Shown: piece by piece, positions 31,301 to 46,300 of the stretch
Layout of the letters: every line of letters starts with the position of its first letter
Numbering within the stretch: position 1 is the stretch's first letter
NCBI GenBank assembly: GCA_008508345.1
Contig: QNGE01000119.1
Coordinates: 83,207 to 147,206, forward strand
Source: Paragonimus westermani
Lineage: Eukaryota > Platyhelminthes > Trematoda > Plagiorchiida > Troglotrematidae
Direction: 5' to 3'
Length of the DNA: 64,000 nucleotides
Position numbers and translations under genes: made by a program
Notes under the pieces: model-generated
Database searches by the model: none
What the model was told of the DNA's origin: nothing
Seen by the model: only the letters and a program-made list of their open reading frames with translations

Positions 31301-34300
31301 GGACCGACTGAATACTAGTGTATCATCAACGCAGCGTTTGTAATATGACAGACTCACTACTTCTGTGGCTGAAACAAGTTAAAAACATGCAGGCTATCCC
31401 AGGTTGTCCATGCTGCCATGCACTGTCCGTGCATCCATAAAACCGGAACCAAGCATCATGTTTTGTTTTTACCTCCCGCCTATATATAGCAATTTAGCTA
31501 TATTGTGTTGCCACATATATTTGCCAGTATTATTTAATTTCTGTTTCATCACGTCGAGTTTTGCCGAACCTCTGTTGTATGCATTTTTGCAGATTCCAAA
31601 GTTTTTTATTGCAATGCAATCTACCACGACGGACTATGGTGTGCGAGCAACAAAGCGTCTAGTGGCACTCGAAACCACAGCGTTGTCTTCAAAACACCGA
31701 GTGACGCGTAGTCAATCTGGATCCAATAGTCAGAACGCGTCGTTCACCGTGGTAATACCAACAACGCAGTCAGTGAGATGAGCCTCATAAAAAAGAATAG
31801 TTGTCCACTTTTTGAGAAATCACAGTAACAGTAAACAGCAAATGGAAGGTGTAGATCGAGGCGCACAGGAAAAATCAAACAATCGGTTGGGGTTGGCAAA
31901 CGCATGCAAAACCTGGAAGTCGATACCTGTAGACAATGCATAAATATAATTTACTTGTTAATGGGCTAGCCAAGAGAACACGGTACAATTTGGGGAGGGC
32001 GTGCGTAAAGGACCAACAGGTGTTTACACGATGAATTCTTAGTCCTTAGATCGGTACACTGAACAAAGTATGCACTGTCTTAATCTAAAAATTCATCATG
32101 GTATGCGTATTGAGCATTGTTTAGGATGCGATAATCACCAAGGGATTTATGACAATCTTAAAATGTCACCAGTGGATGTGTGGTAATCGTGGAAGGTCAG
32201 CAAGAGAGGCTTGAAACTCATTGGGTAAGTTGAAAAGGCAGTCACTTTTTTAGAACGAAACACGACAAGTATTAGGAAGGCCATCAAACAGAACGCTTCA
32301 TCCAGACACCGGAATCCATAACACGATATGAATACCCATTCTGTATGCTGGATTCGAATAAGTTGCTGAAAGGATGATTTCTTCAACGAGCAATCCTAGT
32401 ATATCTAGTGGTTAGCAGGTTCTATAAATTCTCAGATGAGGTAATAATAAAGTATCTATTGGTCGAGTACCGCTTGATGTGTTTAAGAGCAAGCGTGAAC
32501 AAGACTAAAGAGTAAATTCAGTTTATGCTACGCTTTTTCGCGTGGACGACAATACTTCTACAACGTTAAATCCTTGCAAAGTTACTGATGTTCAACTGAG
32601 CTCACTCTCTTGTAAGTACACGTCAGAAGTGCAAATAAGTAGCTCTACCTTCCAGAATTTGACGAAAGTTGACGGTTGTTTGATTCATCATAGCGGTTCA
32701 ACCAGAGGAAACGTCCACGGACAGAACGGTATGCCAAATTCAATTTTATTTTTTCATTAAAAAGAAAACTCTACCCTTCTTTTTGTAAGTAGTAGTTTGC
32801 CCACGTTGCCAATTTTCGGACTGCGGCTTTTCTCCAGGGAGGATGTTGCCAAAACTATGACAAGTTGTGTACATTTTAAAGTGGCCTTAGGGCAGGCAAA
32901 TCATCTTTATCAGTCTCTTCTTCGAAAACAAGCCACCCCAGAGTTGCGATTCTAGTTCGCTGGCACACGGGTAGAAACTTGGCTTGTCGACTTCAATAGT
33001 GTAACTGCATGATTTTCCATTTGTTTTGAATTAAAAGAATGAATTGGATATGCGACAAACTATCTCGACATCCGTATAAAGAAGTATGCATCAGTTAAAT
33101 CTTTCAATAATCATAAAATCCATTATAGGTTTTGCTAAAAAACACCTGAAAGACATCAATGGTTCTTCTAAATTCAATTAAAAAAAACGCAAACAACAAC
33201 CAAGTTCAAGATTACCATGTAACTATCACCACCATCATAACGACTGCAAGTGAACTGCACTATTCTGTGCGTTGTCAACAGTAAGTGATTCAATTCCTCG
33301 AAAATGTTCTATTCTTCTTCCACAATACCCACCAACAAGGGCGTTCTTCATCTTGAATAAACACTGAATGAATTTTGAGTTTCTTTTTCTTGTTTTCTCG
33401 TTGTTCATCACTAACCAACTTATTTTGCCTGCTAATTTTCACGTTTTACTACTACTCTGATGAACTTATAATGGATTTCTTGAAAATACATTCTCACCAT
33501 TTCGCTTTCACATTACTGCGTGAGATTTTTCAATCGATTGGTAAATTCGTTCGATGGCTGCTACGATTTAGCACTGTTCCTGTGATAGTTCTGCACCACA
33601 ACCATGGACTGGCAGCACTCATGTCCTGTATGACTGCATGCTATCAGACCCAGAGGTCTGTTGGATGAATGGAAAAAGCGCCTGATGGCAAACGTCCCTA
33701 TTCACAGAAACTCAAACAAAAATTGAGAAGTCTTCATCAGTTTTAAAGTTGCCCGATCGTCTCAAAAAAAGAAACACAGTTACTGCCTGTTAACTCCAAT
33801 CGATAACCCCGCGATTANTGCGATCAAGTGTGAGTGATGGTCAACTTGAAAATAAACCAAATCCCCGACCACTCAACAGTAGACTACATATCTGTTGGTG
33901 GTTATACAACCATAGTTTCAAATTATAAATTTGATCGATACTGGGCAGGGGAAAGTTAAGTTTTGCGGGGAAGTATTCTGTAAGCAGAGATCAAGGCTGA
34001 ACATTCGGATTCTAGAAGACTACGTGAACATCGATCCAAGTGGATGAACGGCAATGTGGGTTTCAGGTACTGTTGTTGCTAATTTGACCGACTTCAATCA
34101 TTCCGTCAGTAGTAAAAATGCTTATCACGTTGCTCGCCAAATGCCAGGAAATCAATTTAAAATGTTGAGGTTCCAGATTTTTGTCGTTGTTGAGGCTATT
34201 AGTATCCGGCTGCGTAGTATCGACCACCGCTCTTTGACGAAGACTGTACGGACTTTCAAACTCTCCCGACCCAAGCTTCATCAAACTCACATATTGGAAC

Positions 34301-37300
34301 GACTGTTTAACGGGTAACGAATACACAGTCCCCAATCTCTACTGACAGATTGTTTTACTCATCGTAGGAACTGTTCCCTATCTACTACGTTCCCACTAGT
34401 CTAATGGCAAAACACTGGAAACAAGTCTCGTTCGTTACTTCGTTGCTCTCAGAACCGAATCTGTTGATCATCAAGCAGAAATGTCGCAAGATGGACAACA
34501 TTCATTGATTGGCATCTGCGGGATCAACAAGCTACTTTGGAGAGTACTCTGTGTGGTGTAGAACTGGACGTGAGCTATATAACCGAAACTTGCATTTACG
34601 ACCTAAGCTTTATCATTCACGTAATTTCGCCATTGTATAGTGGTGTGAATTAGTGGTACTTTTTCACGGTCGCTGGCGAAGTTTGATCGAAAACTCGTGG
34701 TCCACCTGAAGTGGCGGATTGCGCCGGGGCTTAAGATGGACAAAAACTGGTTCAACTCTACCTAAGTAAATGAACACTTGAACACCATTAGACTTACTGC
34801 TGGCGTTAAATCTACCGACACCGAGCAGAAAGGTGTTGTTTGTTTGTAACACTGACATCTGTCTCAAAAGACAACGGTTCAGTTGTTGTCAATACTGTTC
34901 TCTACGCCCTTCTGATGAAATCTAAACACATACAGCAATATGTTTATCAGTAATATTAATGCATTCTTAGGTTGTCTCGCTGGAAAAAAGCGGCGACTGG
35001 GTTTATTGATTTGTGCCTGGGAGAAACGTAGGAATAATTGTGATCAACCGCTGCTACTATTCACTCCTCATGCACTCCAAATTTTGAGATTTGCAGTACA
35101 GACCAAAAGACAATAAGTTACAGCAAAGAGATCAGTCTGTGTAACTCAGCCATGAACACAGACTAATTTTATCACCCCCAGCGCCACTTCGCTAGGATTG
35201 TCATTCATGTTAGAGCGACCGCCATGATTCACACCATATCGCTATTCAAGCTCCCTTTTGTAACTTGCTGAGAGGTAATATGTTTGTAAATGTAAAATGA
35301 CTTGGTCAAAACCTCATTTGGATGAGCCGAGCATATTCACGTCTGTGATAAGTTACATGAGAAACAGGGGATGACAAGAAGGTTTGTTACCAAACGATCA
35401 TAATGAGAGGAAATTAAAGGTTAAAACCAAAAACACACTGAGAACAATAAGTCGTGTCATGGAGCTCAAGAGTAAGATATATTTCTGAAGAGACACGGTA
35501 ACTTTCCTGTAAACTCCTATTGATAATCGCACGAATTGGATGAAGCAAACTGGGCGTTACTCACAAGCAACTGCAACTGAGCATTTGCATACGATAATTT
35601 AGTCATTCTCAATGTGGGGTCAGTGGCTCAGTATTCAACTCCGTTGCCTCATGAAGGCCAGGTAGGAATTCAAATTCCAGCCATCGCAGGAATATGAACG
35701 ACTGATGTGTTCGTATAAGAGAGAGCTCCGAGTATAGCACTTCTTTTTGAAAGGGCTGGCTGGAAATTTTATGAGGTTGCAAAACCTTCGGCCAATTGTA
35801 CGGGATGTTCAACCTACCACATTTCCTTATTCGAAGTTACAAAAATTAGAAGCAGATTTGAGGTAGAAAATTTGAAATGAGACAATTTTGTTGCAGGATA
35901 AAAAATATTCAGTCACTTCTAGGCCGTTCCTGGTCTACAAGACTTATCCCGCAGCTCAGAGTTAAATAACCTGAACTATGATGTAACGGAATCTAAGGTC
36001 GTCTTGTAAGCTCTGTCCAAAGCTAGTGCCCGATAAGTCTGTCTCATTGGACAACACGTGCTTACTCTTCCCGTTGTACGTGGCAGATATATTGAAAACA
36101 ACAGAGAGTTTCTGAGGAATGCTCTGAACGGTTTGACTGTAACGATTAATGCTAATGGGCTATGGAACTGCTTCCATTTTGAGGGTACCCTCTTTAACCC
36201 ACCTTTTATTTAAGTTGAATCAAGTCGTCAAGTAAATACTACACCTTATGCTCCACGAGAAGTGGGGTTTTGCAAGACAGTAATGCAGAAAAAATGATCG
36301 TTTTGGTAGTGAGGCAAATAATGGTACTGTATCGCCCAATTAGTCGTATGCATTATATATTGCGAGACTACTGGCATCTTCCCTCTTATTGCGCCCTTAA
36401 TCGTTTGACCTCTAGTCGGAAGAGAAAAAAGACGTAGTCACAACCTTAATTGGAAAAACGAGCTGAAATTAGGCCGCAGAGCTCTGAATACATAGGGCGA
36501 AACAGTCACCATACATGGCCGAAGAGACGGCTTCGTATGGCTGTTAAGTCGTTGGAAAGGATCATGTTCAGACGGTCAACAGACGTTCATTCGCACGGCT
36601 AAAATCTCACTAGTCCAGTAGAATTATGCAGATCAGTCCACCCAAAACTGAACCGATCTATCAACGTGATGTGATCAGCCTTGACTGCTTCTTCAGGAAA
36701 TACGAGTCTTAACAAAAACACAACCAAGTGAGTGTAGCGGTCTTCCGTTCTGATGATCCACATTCACTTGGGAAACCTGTATCTAAAATGTTCGAAACCT
36801 TCGTTGTTTATCCGGCTTAATGTGGCAGGCAAGGTTGGTGACCACAACAGTTTTAAAGAAGATTGAGCATACACTTTGAAACGAAGTTGCTTTTAAAAAC
36901 ATCCAACATAATATAAAATAGATGGCTAGAAGAATTTAAATTCAAAGTTAATACGTGCTGTGCGGTTGGAACTGTCGTTAACTTACAATAAAGCATTGTG
37001 GAGTCAAGACAACCAGACTGTTTCTACTATCAACATTTTGAATCCTAGACAAGAGTTAAAAATATTCCATTGCAAACCGTTGATTCATTATCATCGTTAC
37101 GAGCATAAGGCGCTTGGAAGAATGCAGGTTGCTTTTTAAAAAGTCATTTAAATCTCTCAGGTTTTAAATCACATCAAATTTACACGGTTATTGATGCTAT
37201 ACTGCCCCGCATTAATGGGGTCTTGAGTCTCCAAACATCAGATCTTTTGAATAAGTGAAAAATTTGGATTGCAAAACGAACGTAAGAACTACTTGGGTTA

Positions 37301-40300
37301 CTTTGATAAGTGTAACTGCCACCAACGTTCATCTTAAATGATGAAGTTGTGCAAACTGTCGGGATAACAGCAGGACGAAATAAACACACAGCCACAACGC
37401 AATCTGTCCTGCTATGATAGTTAAACACAACTCATAAAGAATACTGATGAGTAGTCGGGGATTTGGTTTATTTTCAAGTTGACCATCACTCACACTTGAT
37501 CGCAGCNCTGTGATCTCGACCTGTCTCGGAAGTCCTAATCGCGGGGTTATCGATTGGAGTTAACAGGCAGTAACTGTGTTTCTTTTTTTGAGACGATCGG
37601 GCAACTTTAAAACTGATGAAGACTTCTCAATTTTTGTTTGAGTTTCTGTGAATAGGGACGTTTGCCATCAGGCGCTTTTTCCATTCATCCAACAGACCTC
37701 TGGGTCTGATAGCATGCAGTCATACAGGACATGAGTGCTGCCAGTCCATGGTTGTGGTGCAGAACTATCACAGGAACAGTGCTAAATCGTAGCAGCCATC
37801 GAACGAATTTACCAATCGATTGAAAAATCTCACGCAGTAATGTGAAAGCGAAATGGTGAGAATGTATTTTCAAGAAATCCATTATAAGTTCATCAGAGTA
37901 GTAGTAAAACGTGAAAATTAGCAGGCAAAATAAGTTGGTTAGTGATGAACAACGAGAAAACAAGAAAAAGAAACTCAAAATTCATTCAGTGTTTATTCAA
38001 GATGAAGAACGCCCTTGTTGGTGGGTATTGTGGAAGAAGAATAGAACATTTTCGAGGAGTTGAATCAGTTACGTAATCGGTTACTTAATTATCCCGGTGA
38101 CCAGAACAGAAAACAAACCGTGCTCGCTACTCTGTTGTTCTCATGACTTCATTTGGTATGGCTCTTTTATCATCTGTCACTCTAAACACCAATACATGTA
38201 GGCCTTTAGTAAAAGTTTTTGAGAGTAATATAAGGTTTCTAGTACTTCACACACAAAAATTATGGGATTGTGCACCGTCGATGACAGTGTATTACTGAAT
38301 GCTAAATGTTAAAAGGTTCATGCAACCAATGAAGGTCCTAATCTGTCAGCAATAATTGAGGGCCTGAGTTTCGCTTTGCTTAATCCGCCTTGGAAAATTA
38401 TTCAAAGCGACTACCGTCATTGAGAAGTTAGTTCAATCAAAAACGAACGAAACGACTGAAAACCGTGTGGAAAAGCCGTGCAGCCTGTGACTGACAACTA
38501 CATGTGTTTGGATGGACTACGTCTACAGGAAAAGAGTCTTTTCTATTTACATGCGTTCGATCCGTAGAATATAAGAGGCTGGTTCAGTAATCATTATTTT
38601 TGTAACAACTAGAGAGCCGACTTCTCGTACTTTCGAATAGTTCTTAGGACAGAAATTATTTCACTTACAAACATTTCTTCAATGTACAACGTATGAGGCA
38701 TCACAAATTGGAATTTGCTTCCGCAGAGTTATCGCTGTTCTGAATGAAGTGTTGTCTAGTGTATTGTAATTCACTTTATAGTTCCCAGGCAAAATCCATG
38801 GGTTTGCTGCTTCATGTTTCACTAATCATTGTTGCCCCTGAGGACAGCATATAGCATGTCACTCTCTGAATCACTGATTAGTCCGAGAGAATTCTGCTAA
38901 GAAGTGGGAAGACTACCAACGCCCGTCGTTGCACTCTATAGTACAATGGCCCTGGGACAGAAACTGCCGGATACATCTTTGTTTATTAGTTAACCTCCTA
39001 TTGTGAGAGCGGAGTGCTTGAACCAGTATTGACTCAACGACGTCGACAGACGTCTACCTCGAAAAATTCATCGAGGTTCATAATAGAGTGAACAGGAGTA
39101 ATAAACTCACTCGGGTGGCTCGAAAAAAGGATGTATTGCTGCTTTTTTAACTCATCGGAGACCATCCTGAAAACCACATCGTGTAAAAACCACTCTGTTC
39201 TAAGTCGAACCCATGTGGCTGTGCCGCTGAGCTTAGTTCAAGCTGCTAGTGAACCAGTTCTGTATAATCGCTAGGGCAGTTCGTCAAATTATTGTCTCCC
39301 ATGTTGTGTACTAGCTCACTTTTCAGTTTCGATTATGTAGACAGAATAGATTGATCATTATCACAGCGTGTAAACGCATACATCCGGAACTGACGCAAGC
39401 GACTGATGACGCCTCAACCTCACCTTGGAGAACCAGCTGCTCGAAACCCCCCCATCGATTGCTAAACATCTCAAGATAGCAGGTCACTATGTTGGTCCAG
39501 TTAGCTCATTCAAGCTATTGTTTTCTGATTGTAACCTGAAGTTTTTGGCTTGTGCAAAGTAATGCTATTAAGAAATAGCCCGTCAGTGTAATATGCACAA
39601 AAGTGGCTGAGGTAACCTTTCGGATTGTCCTGGTCCTGATTACATAATTTCCGGTGTTGCTAGGTGTACATAGTCACTGCTTGTCTTTGTTTGCCTGACG
39701 TATATACTCTGCATACTTTGCACTCTCGACCGATGAACGTAAAAGGAACGTCCACAAACCACGGCATGTCTTCTCTCTACGCTTATGAAGTGGTTACTGG
39801 GAACTCTGTATCTCCGATATGGGGTGAAATATTGTTTATTTGCCAAAAGTATCTGCAAACGCACTTAAAATTTTTCTGTTCCAAGGAATTTATGTGAACA
39901 TCATCACAATCAAATCTCTTGTCTCTGTGTTGCCGACCCAGTTAATTAACATCAGGTGCAACGATGGTCTTCAGAAGCTTTTACCATTTCTCAGCCTCCC
40001 TGATTTGAAGGAGGAGAAAACCATAATACTAAATGCTAATGTTGAAGTAATTTGTACATATACTGATGCGTTGCACACAGGTATTTCATGGAGTTTGAAT
40101 GTCTCCTTAAAGATGATTAATTCGTCCCCAGTCACTTGTAAGAGAGAAACAGGGTGGATTGGGGAAGAGCTGTTCCCACCACATCGTACTGAGGCCCAGG
40201 CTGGATAGATGGCGCCGACTATTTATTGCTAGAAGACGTCTATGACGGCTGCTTAGGAATACAAGAAAAAGTTTCTAAAATGCTTTTCCCATCTCACATT

Positions 40301-43300
40301 CAGTATGACAGTTTTTCAGGTCAGGCGCTGTACTTCCGTGAGAGCGTTGGGACAGATTTCATCTTTCTGAGTGTAGAGATCTTCGACTTATGATGAATTT
40401 TAACTTTATGACATCACTGCGTCAGTCTTAGAAACAATACAGCTCTTTGAACTCAGGATAAATTAGCGTGCTCTAAACCAACAACGAACACAATCTGGAT
40501 TCAAATTCCATTTCTGCCTCTGTAAATAACGTTTCCATGCAAATTGTGAGGCGACCTCTGCGATTTTTCAATATGTAGCTCTTGTTCACAATTCAGTAGC
40601 TTTGTCACTAGTACTGTAGTACACTGAATGTTAATGATGGCCCACCGAATGATCGCTAAGTATCTCCTGCTTTCATGTATCGTGTTAAGTTAAAAAAGCA
40701 CTTTTGTTGCTGTTCCTGTCACAAAAAGGGTAAATATCCCTTACGTAACTGTGGCTATCAATTTTTTCCTTATCATCACCAAAATCTCCACCCTAAATAT
40801 CATTTATGGCAAGGTGCTTCAGGAACTTTGTCACATCCCTCCTCGTTTCATTTACTTTGATAAAATGCCCATGCTTTTCTTTATTATTTATGTAACGGAT
40901 GCGTCATAGTGTCAGTGATAGTCAATCTTAATGAGGCTATAGAACTTTGGTGGAAGAGTGCAATGGCTAGTGTGAGTTGATGTCCTTGGGATGCACTTAA
41001 ATTTCTGTGGCCGTGCACACCGAACCGTCTGAGAATCATTTCAAATTGTCTTACAGGTTATAGTTTTGAGGAGGAAATTACTGTGTTTTCATTGGACCGG
41101 TATGTTGATTACCATGTGCGGTTTGGTTTTGGTTGGCGCGAAGTCAGTCTTCAGCGGCCGGTCCACTCGGTACACGCCATCGCAATCAGCCATAGGTAAG
41201 TGATCACTTGCCTAATCTTCCAACTGTGATTTTTTCATGGTATGCCGCAGAAGGTGTGGCGTTGACTTTAACCAGAAATATCAATATCCGTCTTGGCTGT
41301 CAAACTTTCCGACGTTATAACTAGTTCTGTACTTGTGCACTGTGATTATTAATTTAATCGTTATTTTAAATGTTACGAACATTTTGCGCATTTTCGATCA
41401 GCAGACATCCAAACGTTAGTGAAGTTGAATGAGACAATGGGAAGACGCAAATCATGCTTTGTTCCCCCGAGTAACATTAACGATTTATTTTTTACGAAAG
41501 ATGTGTACCTCTCGAATTCGGGATCTGCGCGATTCGTCAAGATGGAGCATAATGCTCCTGTGTAAATGAGACCCATGTTTCAACGTTGTGAATCTTGCAA
41601 TACATGATGTACATTTCGGTCAACGTATCGAAAATGAACGTTTGTCGAAATCTATATATGGCTGTACCTTAAGTATCCCAGGTAACCCACATATATGAAT
41701 CGAATATCTTGAGGGAGCCTTGAATAGATGTTATGCAAATGTCTGAGACATCCCATTTTGAGCGACTCATTTTCTGGAGGAATTTGTGTGATAATAGATA
41801 TATGAAATTATTGTTATTAAGCACGGTGGAAAATTGCGATATCTTGGGGAAATGACGTTTTCAGGAAAGAAGAAAAGCTGAAGTGCATTGAACGACTTCT
41901 CTGGGATCATATTCATCCTTCTTCAATTTGACTGTGGCTTCCATCTTGGGTCACAAATAGTCATATCGGTATCAAAGGTTGTACCGTCTATGCATACAAG
42001 GATGTTGGGCTTAAGAAGTGATTCGGCCCTGAGGATGTGGGGTTCTAAGATCACTGAGAGTTTCTTGTTCCTCAACTTGCGAATTATTAATGCACCTACA
42101 ATGTCGTGTTCTCTGCGTCCGTTGGAAGAGGTAAGAGAGCATGACTGAAGAATATGAGACAAACTTTCATGGCCGCTACCACATGAGCATTTAATTCCTT
42201 CGTTGATTTTGGACAGCCACGTGAGCGACGTGAGCAACACGTCAGCTCTAGCTGCCTCGCTCTGATGTAGAGGCGGGGAGTAAGCTTAGTTGATAACAAG
42301 TGATTTTCGATGCGAGGTCTATTCAGAGGTGCACGAGAGTGAGGATGCACTGTGCTGAGGCTGTCGGAATTGATGTCTGAGTATTGGGTCGTCCCTTACA
42401 ATTACGCGCTCAATCGTTCGACCCAAAACCAAGAGGGAGAAGAAACGTGGCAGCACCGTTTATTGGAAAGATGAATCAGAGATAGGCCACAGTGTTCTAA
42501 CTGTGGGAAACGACTACCACACATGGCCGACAAGAGGCGAAACAAATCAAATGAGACGACCATACATGGCATTCAGACGCAGAGCGAATTAAGCGAAACG
42601 GTCAAATATGACAGTCAGGGCGTCAGAAAAAATCACGTTACAGGGGGTATCAGAAAGCAAATACGATAAGACAGTCCAGATAGCGTATAGGTGCTCAGTC
42701 GCACGGCTGAATTATGATTGATGGAACCATGCCACCATCCAAGACCGTACCATCCGAAACTGGGTCGACCGATCAGTGTGACGCGATGCCCCTTGGCTGC
42801 TTCGTTAAGAAATACGCCTCCTAGCACCAAGCAGAAGAAGACTTTGGACGTGTCTCTGGGCAGCTGCAGCCATTTCCTAATACCCATCTCCACTGCTCAA
42901 CCTAAACGTCTTTTCATGAAGGGCGCTGAGACACAGTTGGTGGGTTAGTCTTAGTAGTAGATGCGTCCACAATACTTCGGTTCTCTGCTAGGGTTTTAGA
43001 AGCGTTACCGTCACCTCATGCAGCATTTCTGATAGATCGGCAACTGCAGTTGTTGTTATGATTCCCCCCACAGTTAAATGGTATGCATAGGACCCTGCAT
43101 GTTGTTGTGGGATAGGTGGATACCATTGTGGTTTCTTTTACTTCCAAGGGTCGGTCTATCCGCTTTATATGGAGGCATTGGGTCTTTGAGTAGTTCAAGG
43201 TCAAGCTGATTTCAGGCAAATGTTTGAGTCTGATTGTCACTGTTTCTCTCGAGGGAGCCATTAGTATATCATCTGCACATGCCAGATTAAGTAATTGGCC

Positions 43301-46300
43301 ACCCGATGTATCTGAGGCAATGTCAAAGTTAAAAGAGGATAATAGAGGTTTGTCCAATATCATTATGAACAATATGGGGGACAGAGGCGTTTCCAATTGT
43401 GCGTATAGTCACCGGGGACTATATATGGTGCAGCAAACCATAGCCTTACCAGTCTCGTCGACAACGAACAAACAGTCTAGGTCTGTCACAACCCCTTGTT
43501 TATACAAAGACCCGTGCAGCTGCAGTATGTCTTACACAGGGACTGCAAACTGACAGATATTCTCTCGCATCAAGGGGCATGTTTCCAAGTGACTGAAATC
43601 ACAACTAAAACGTCAGGCGCTTGTACAGAGGTCAACAGGACAACCTCAGATGTCGCCAATAGCAAAACACATAATTCAGACGGAACCCAACGTTGATGCC
43701 TGTAACTCATTCTGTGTGACTGTTAAAAACAGCGGGAACATCCTCCAATTCTCTAAGGCTTTGACCATCAGGCGTCAAAATCCCTCGATGTGTTCGAAAT
43801 CAAATACTGTTAACGTTGTGGCTGTCCTGCTAGCCAACACTACCATATTTGAAATTTCCATCTTCGTGTCTGTCTATCTAATCATTTAAGCCATGACTTC
43901 CGCTCTACAAAACCCTATCTTAATGTTCAAAATTAGCTACATGTCCATCTTTGATCAGAGTGTACGAAAGTTTCGCACTCTCGTGAAGATGTGATCAGAA
44001 CGCATCAACTGCGTTTGACCTAAAAGTTGAACATCATTTTGTAGATGAAATGGTGGATCTCTTCAAGGGTATTCCAATAGACCAAGAATCATCGAACAAC
44101 GAAAGTACGCTTTTGTCAGACTTACGAACACAATACGCGGTTATTTTTGTACCATCTGAAACCTAGTTTGGTAAGCTCCAAGCTGACTTTGTTCATGGTT
44201 TTATGGATGGGTTATCTAGAAAGTTATACACTCGGGTCTTTTCTCACTATTCTTTGAGTTTATCCCACGTATAACACCTCGATCGCGATTTGCCTGAAGT
44301 TCTAATAAACTTCCCCTGCTCCATCCGACTACTACGAGCCCCACGTGCTTAAAGAGGTCTGCTGCTAGTGTCAGGCCAACCCTTCATCCACTTTGGGTTG
44401 CCCAACTCAGGGTAGGTGGTAACTATCCGGAGGGATACGACGATCCCTTCCATCGACCTTGTAGCGACCATTCGTCGGCCTGTCGGTTTGGGCTTATCGC
44501 CGTCAACTGCCATCTCCCGTGTTGTTCCTAGCGTTGAATGTAGTAAAACTGAAATGATCTCCCTAGGAAGCAGGCCTAAATGGAGAATGAGACTATCCTC
44601 AGTTGCTCATTCTTCAGAGTCCCATTCCCAACCCAAATGATAATGTCCGAAGAAGGCTCAGTTTGGTTGCAAGAACTGCCGGACTAACATCACTCTTGAT
44701 GTTAAACCACTTCAGAAATTCCATTTTGGAATATTTCAAATTTTCTCTTCATCTTTTTCTGTTCGTTGATATCCAAGAGTATATCATTGCAGACCAGGTA
44801 ACATGCACTCCACGTTGTGACACTAGACGGCCTCTCGTCGGGGACTGACACGCACCATGCCGTGGTATCCTCAAAGAACCTATGCGTCATTTCATAGGAG
44901 TCGTGTTTATCACCACTGAGTCCACGACGCATTGGCAGCACCATTGTCTGCTATCCACGACTGCTATTTGTGGGGTGATGCGTCTAACTGGGCTGTACTT
45001 GTGTGCCACGGCCCGGGTGTTGATTGGCTGGCCTACTGACTAATCGGTCTAGTGCACGTGTGTGTGGTCTTATATTTTGTTTTGCACTGGACACGTGGGT
45101 ATGAGTGGAACCGCAGTAGTGCGGTGCAAGCCACTTATGGTGGTGGTTAGGCGTAGGCATCCGTTCGATCACTGTGACAGGTTGAAGGTAACCGATGCCG
45201 CCAACCATGTGTTTGTGTATGTGTCTAGGTCATCTCAAACTCAATGCCGTCCTCCGCCGAGTCCTGATGAACAACTGTTAGCATGTCATTCAAATATAAA
45301 CTTAACAGGGTTGGGGCTAGGACACAGCCCTGCTTCAAGCCAGTGACATTATCAACATCACCAGAGGTTTATCCACGCGATTCCGATCTAGACTTCATAA
45401 CCAGGTGCAACATTCCGATTGGGCTGACGAACTCACCTTGATATCCAAACTTACGAATCATCGACCATAACGCCTCGCAGCTCACGAAATCAAAGGTCTT
45501 GGTGAAGTCCACGAAGAGGGCATACTGGGGATGGTTGCGTTCCCGGCACATCTCCTGAATTTGTCGAGCAGCAAACAACAGATCGATTTTACTGCGAATC
45601 ACCCGGAATCTACACTGCTCTTCGAAAACATTGACCTCCCAAACGTCCGCATTCAGTCGGCTCAGAAGGATTATTGCAAGCACCCTGTCTATGCAGCTCA
45701 GTAGATTAATGCCCCGATAGCTGTCAGGACATTGTTTGCTACCCTTACCTTTAAACAAATGTACGATCAAGACATCCTTGAAACCTTGTAACATTATTTT
45801 CTGCTCCCAGATGAAATGAACAAGCTGAAGCAAAGGGCGTTCCAACGCTGGTTCATCACCGTACTTCACCTGGCAGTTCATCCTCATCTGTATACTTTCC
45901 ATTGCGCAGCTGTCCATTCGATCTCCGCACCTCTGGCGAATCCGGTGCGACAGCAAGCGACGATTTGACGGCCCATTGCGGCAAGTTGCTCATGTTTACC
46001 AGATCAATGATAGCAGGACGGTTTGGTAGGCTATCAAAGTGTTTGCGCCAGATTTCCATGATGTCGTCTGGCTGGATACAGGAACAGCCAGTGTCCATGC
46101 CAACCACTGCTTTGGTAGACTGGACGGATGGACCGATAATCACCCTAAGCGAATCGTAAAACTGTTTGTGTTGTTGGCAATATGCTTAGCTCTCCATCCG
46201 CTTACCTTACTTCCTCCACCAGTCGTCATTGATTCCGCAAACATGTTCAGTTGTTTGATAGCGAGTATTCCGGAATGTCGCTCTTTTGTCTTCACTGTTC

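Larger units (their letters stand above)
33882..37441. other. Spacer between the inverted repeat arms (3.56 kb)
   Basis: No coding frame that could be a transposase was seen. It includes the tRNA-like sequence at 35616 and the R2-like fragment at 36390. A fold-back type transposon or an assembly inversion are both possible. Confidence 0.5.
28376..41056 (+). other. SLC35F6 intron 4 (12.7 kb)
   Basis: Donor GTGAGT, acceptor TCTTACAG. It holds a Penelope-like relic, a large inverted repeat pair, a tRNA-like SINE head and an R2-like fragment, listed separately. The rest (28376-30385, 31381-33285, 38068-41056) shows no recognised feature; unassigned open frames include 28597-28875 (-, hydrophobic), 31404-31781 (+) and 39840-40208 (+). 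Confidence 0.75.

Noticed and set aside
33375..33668. 97-residue protein conserved in two copies
   Set aside because: The two copies are the arms of one inverted repeat, so identity is at DNA level and says nothing about protein selection.
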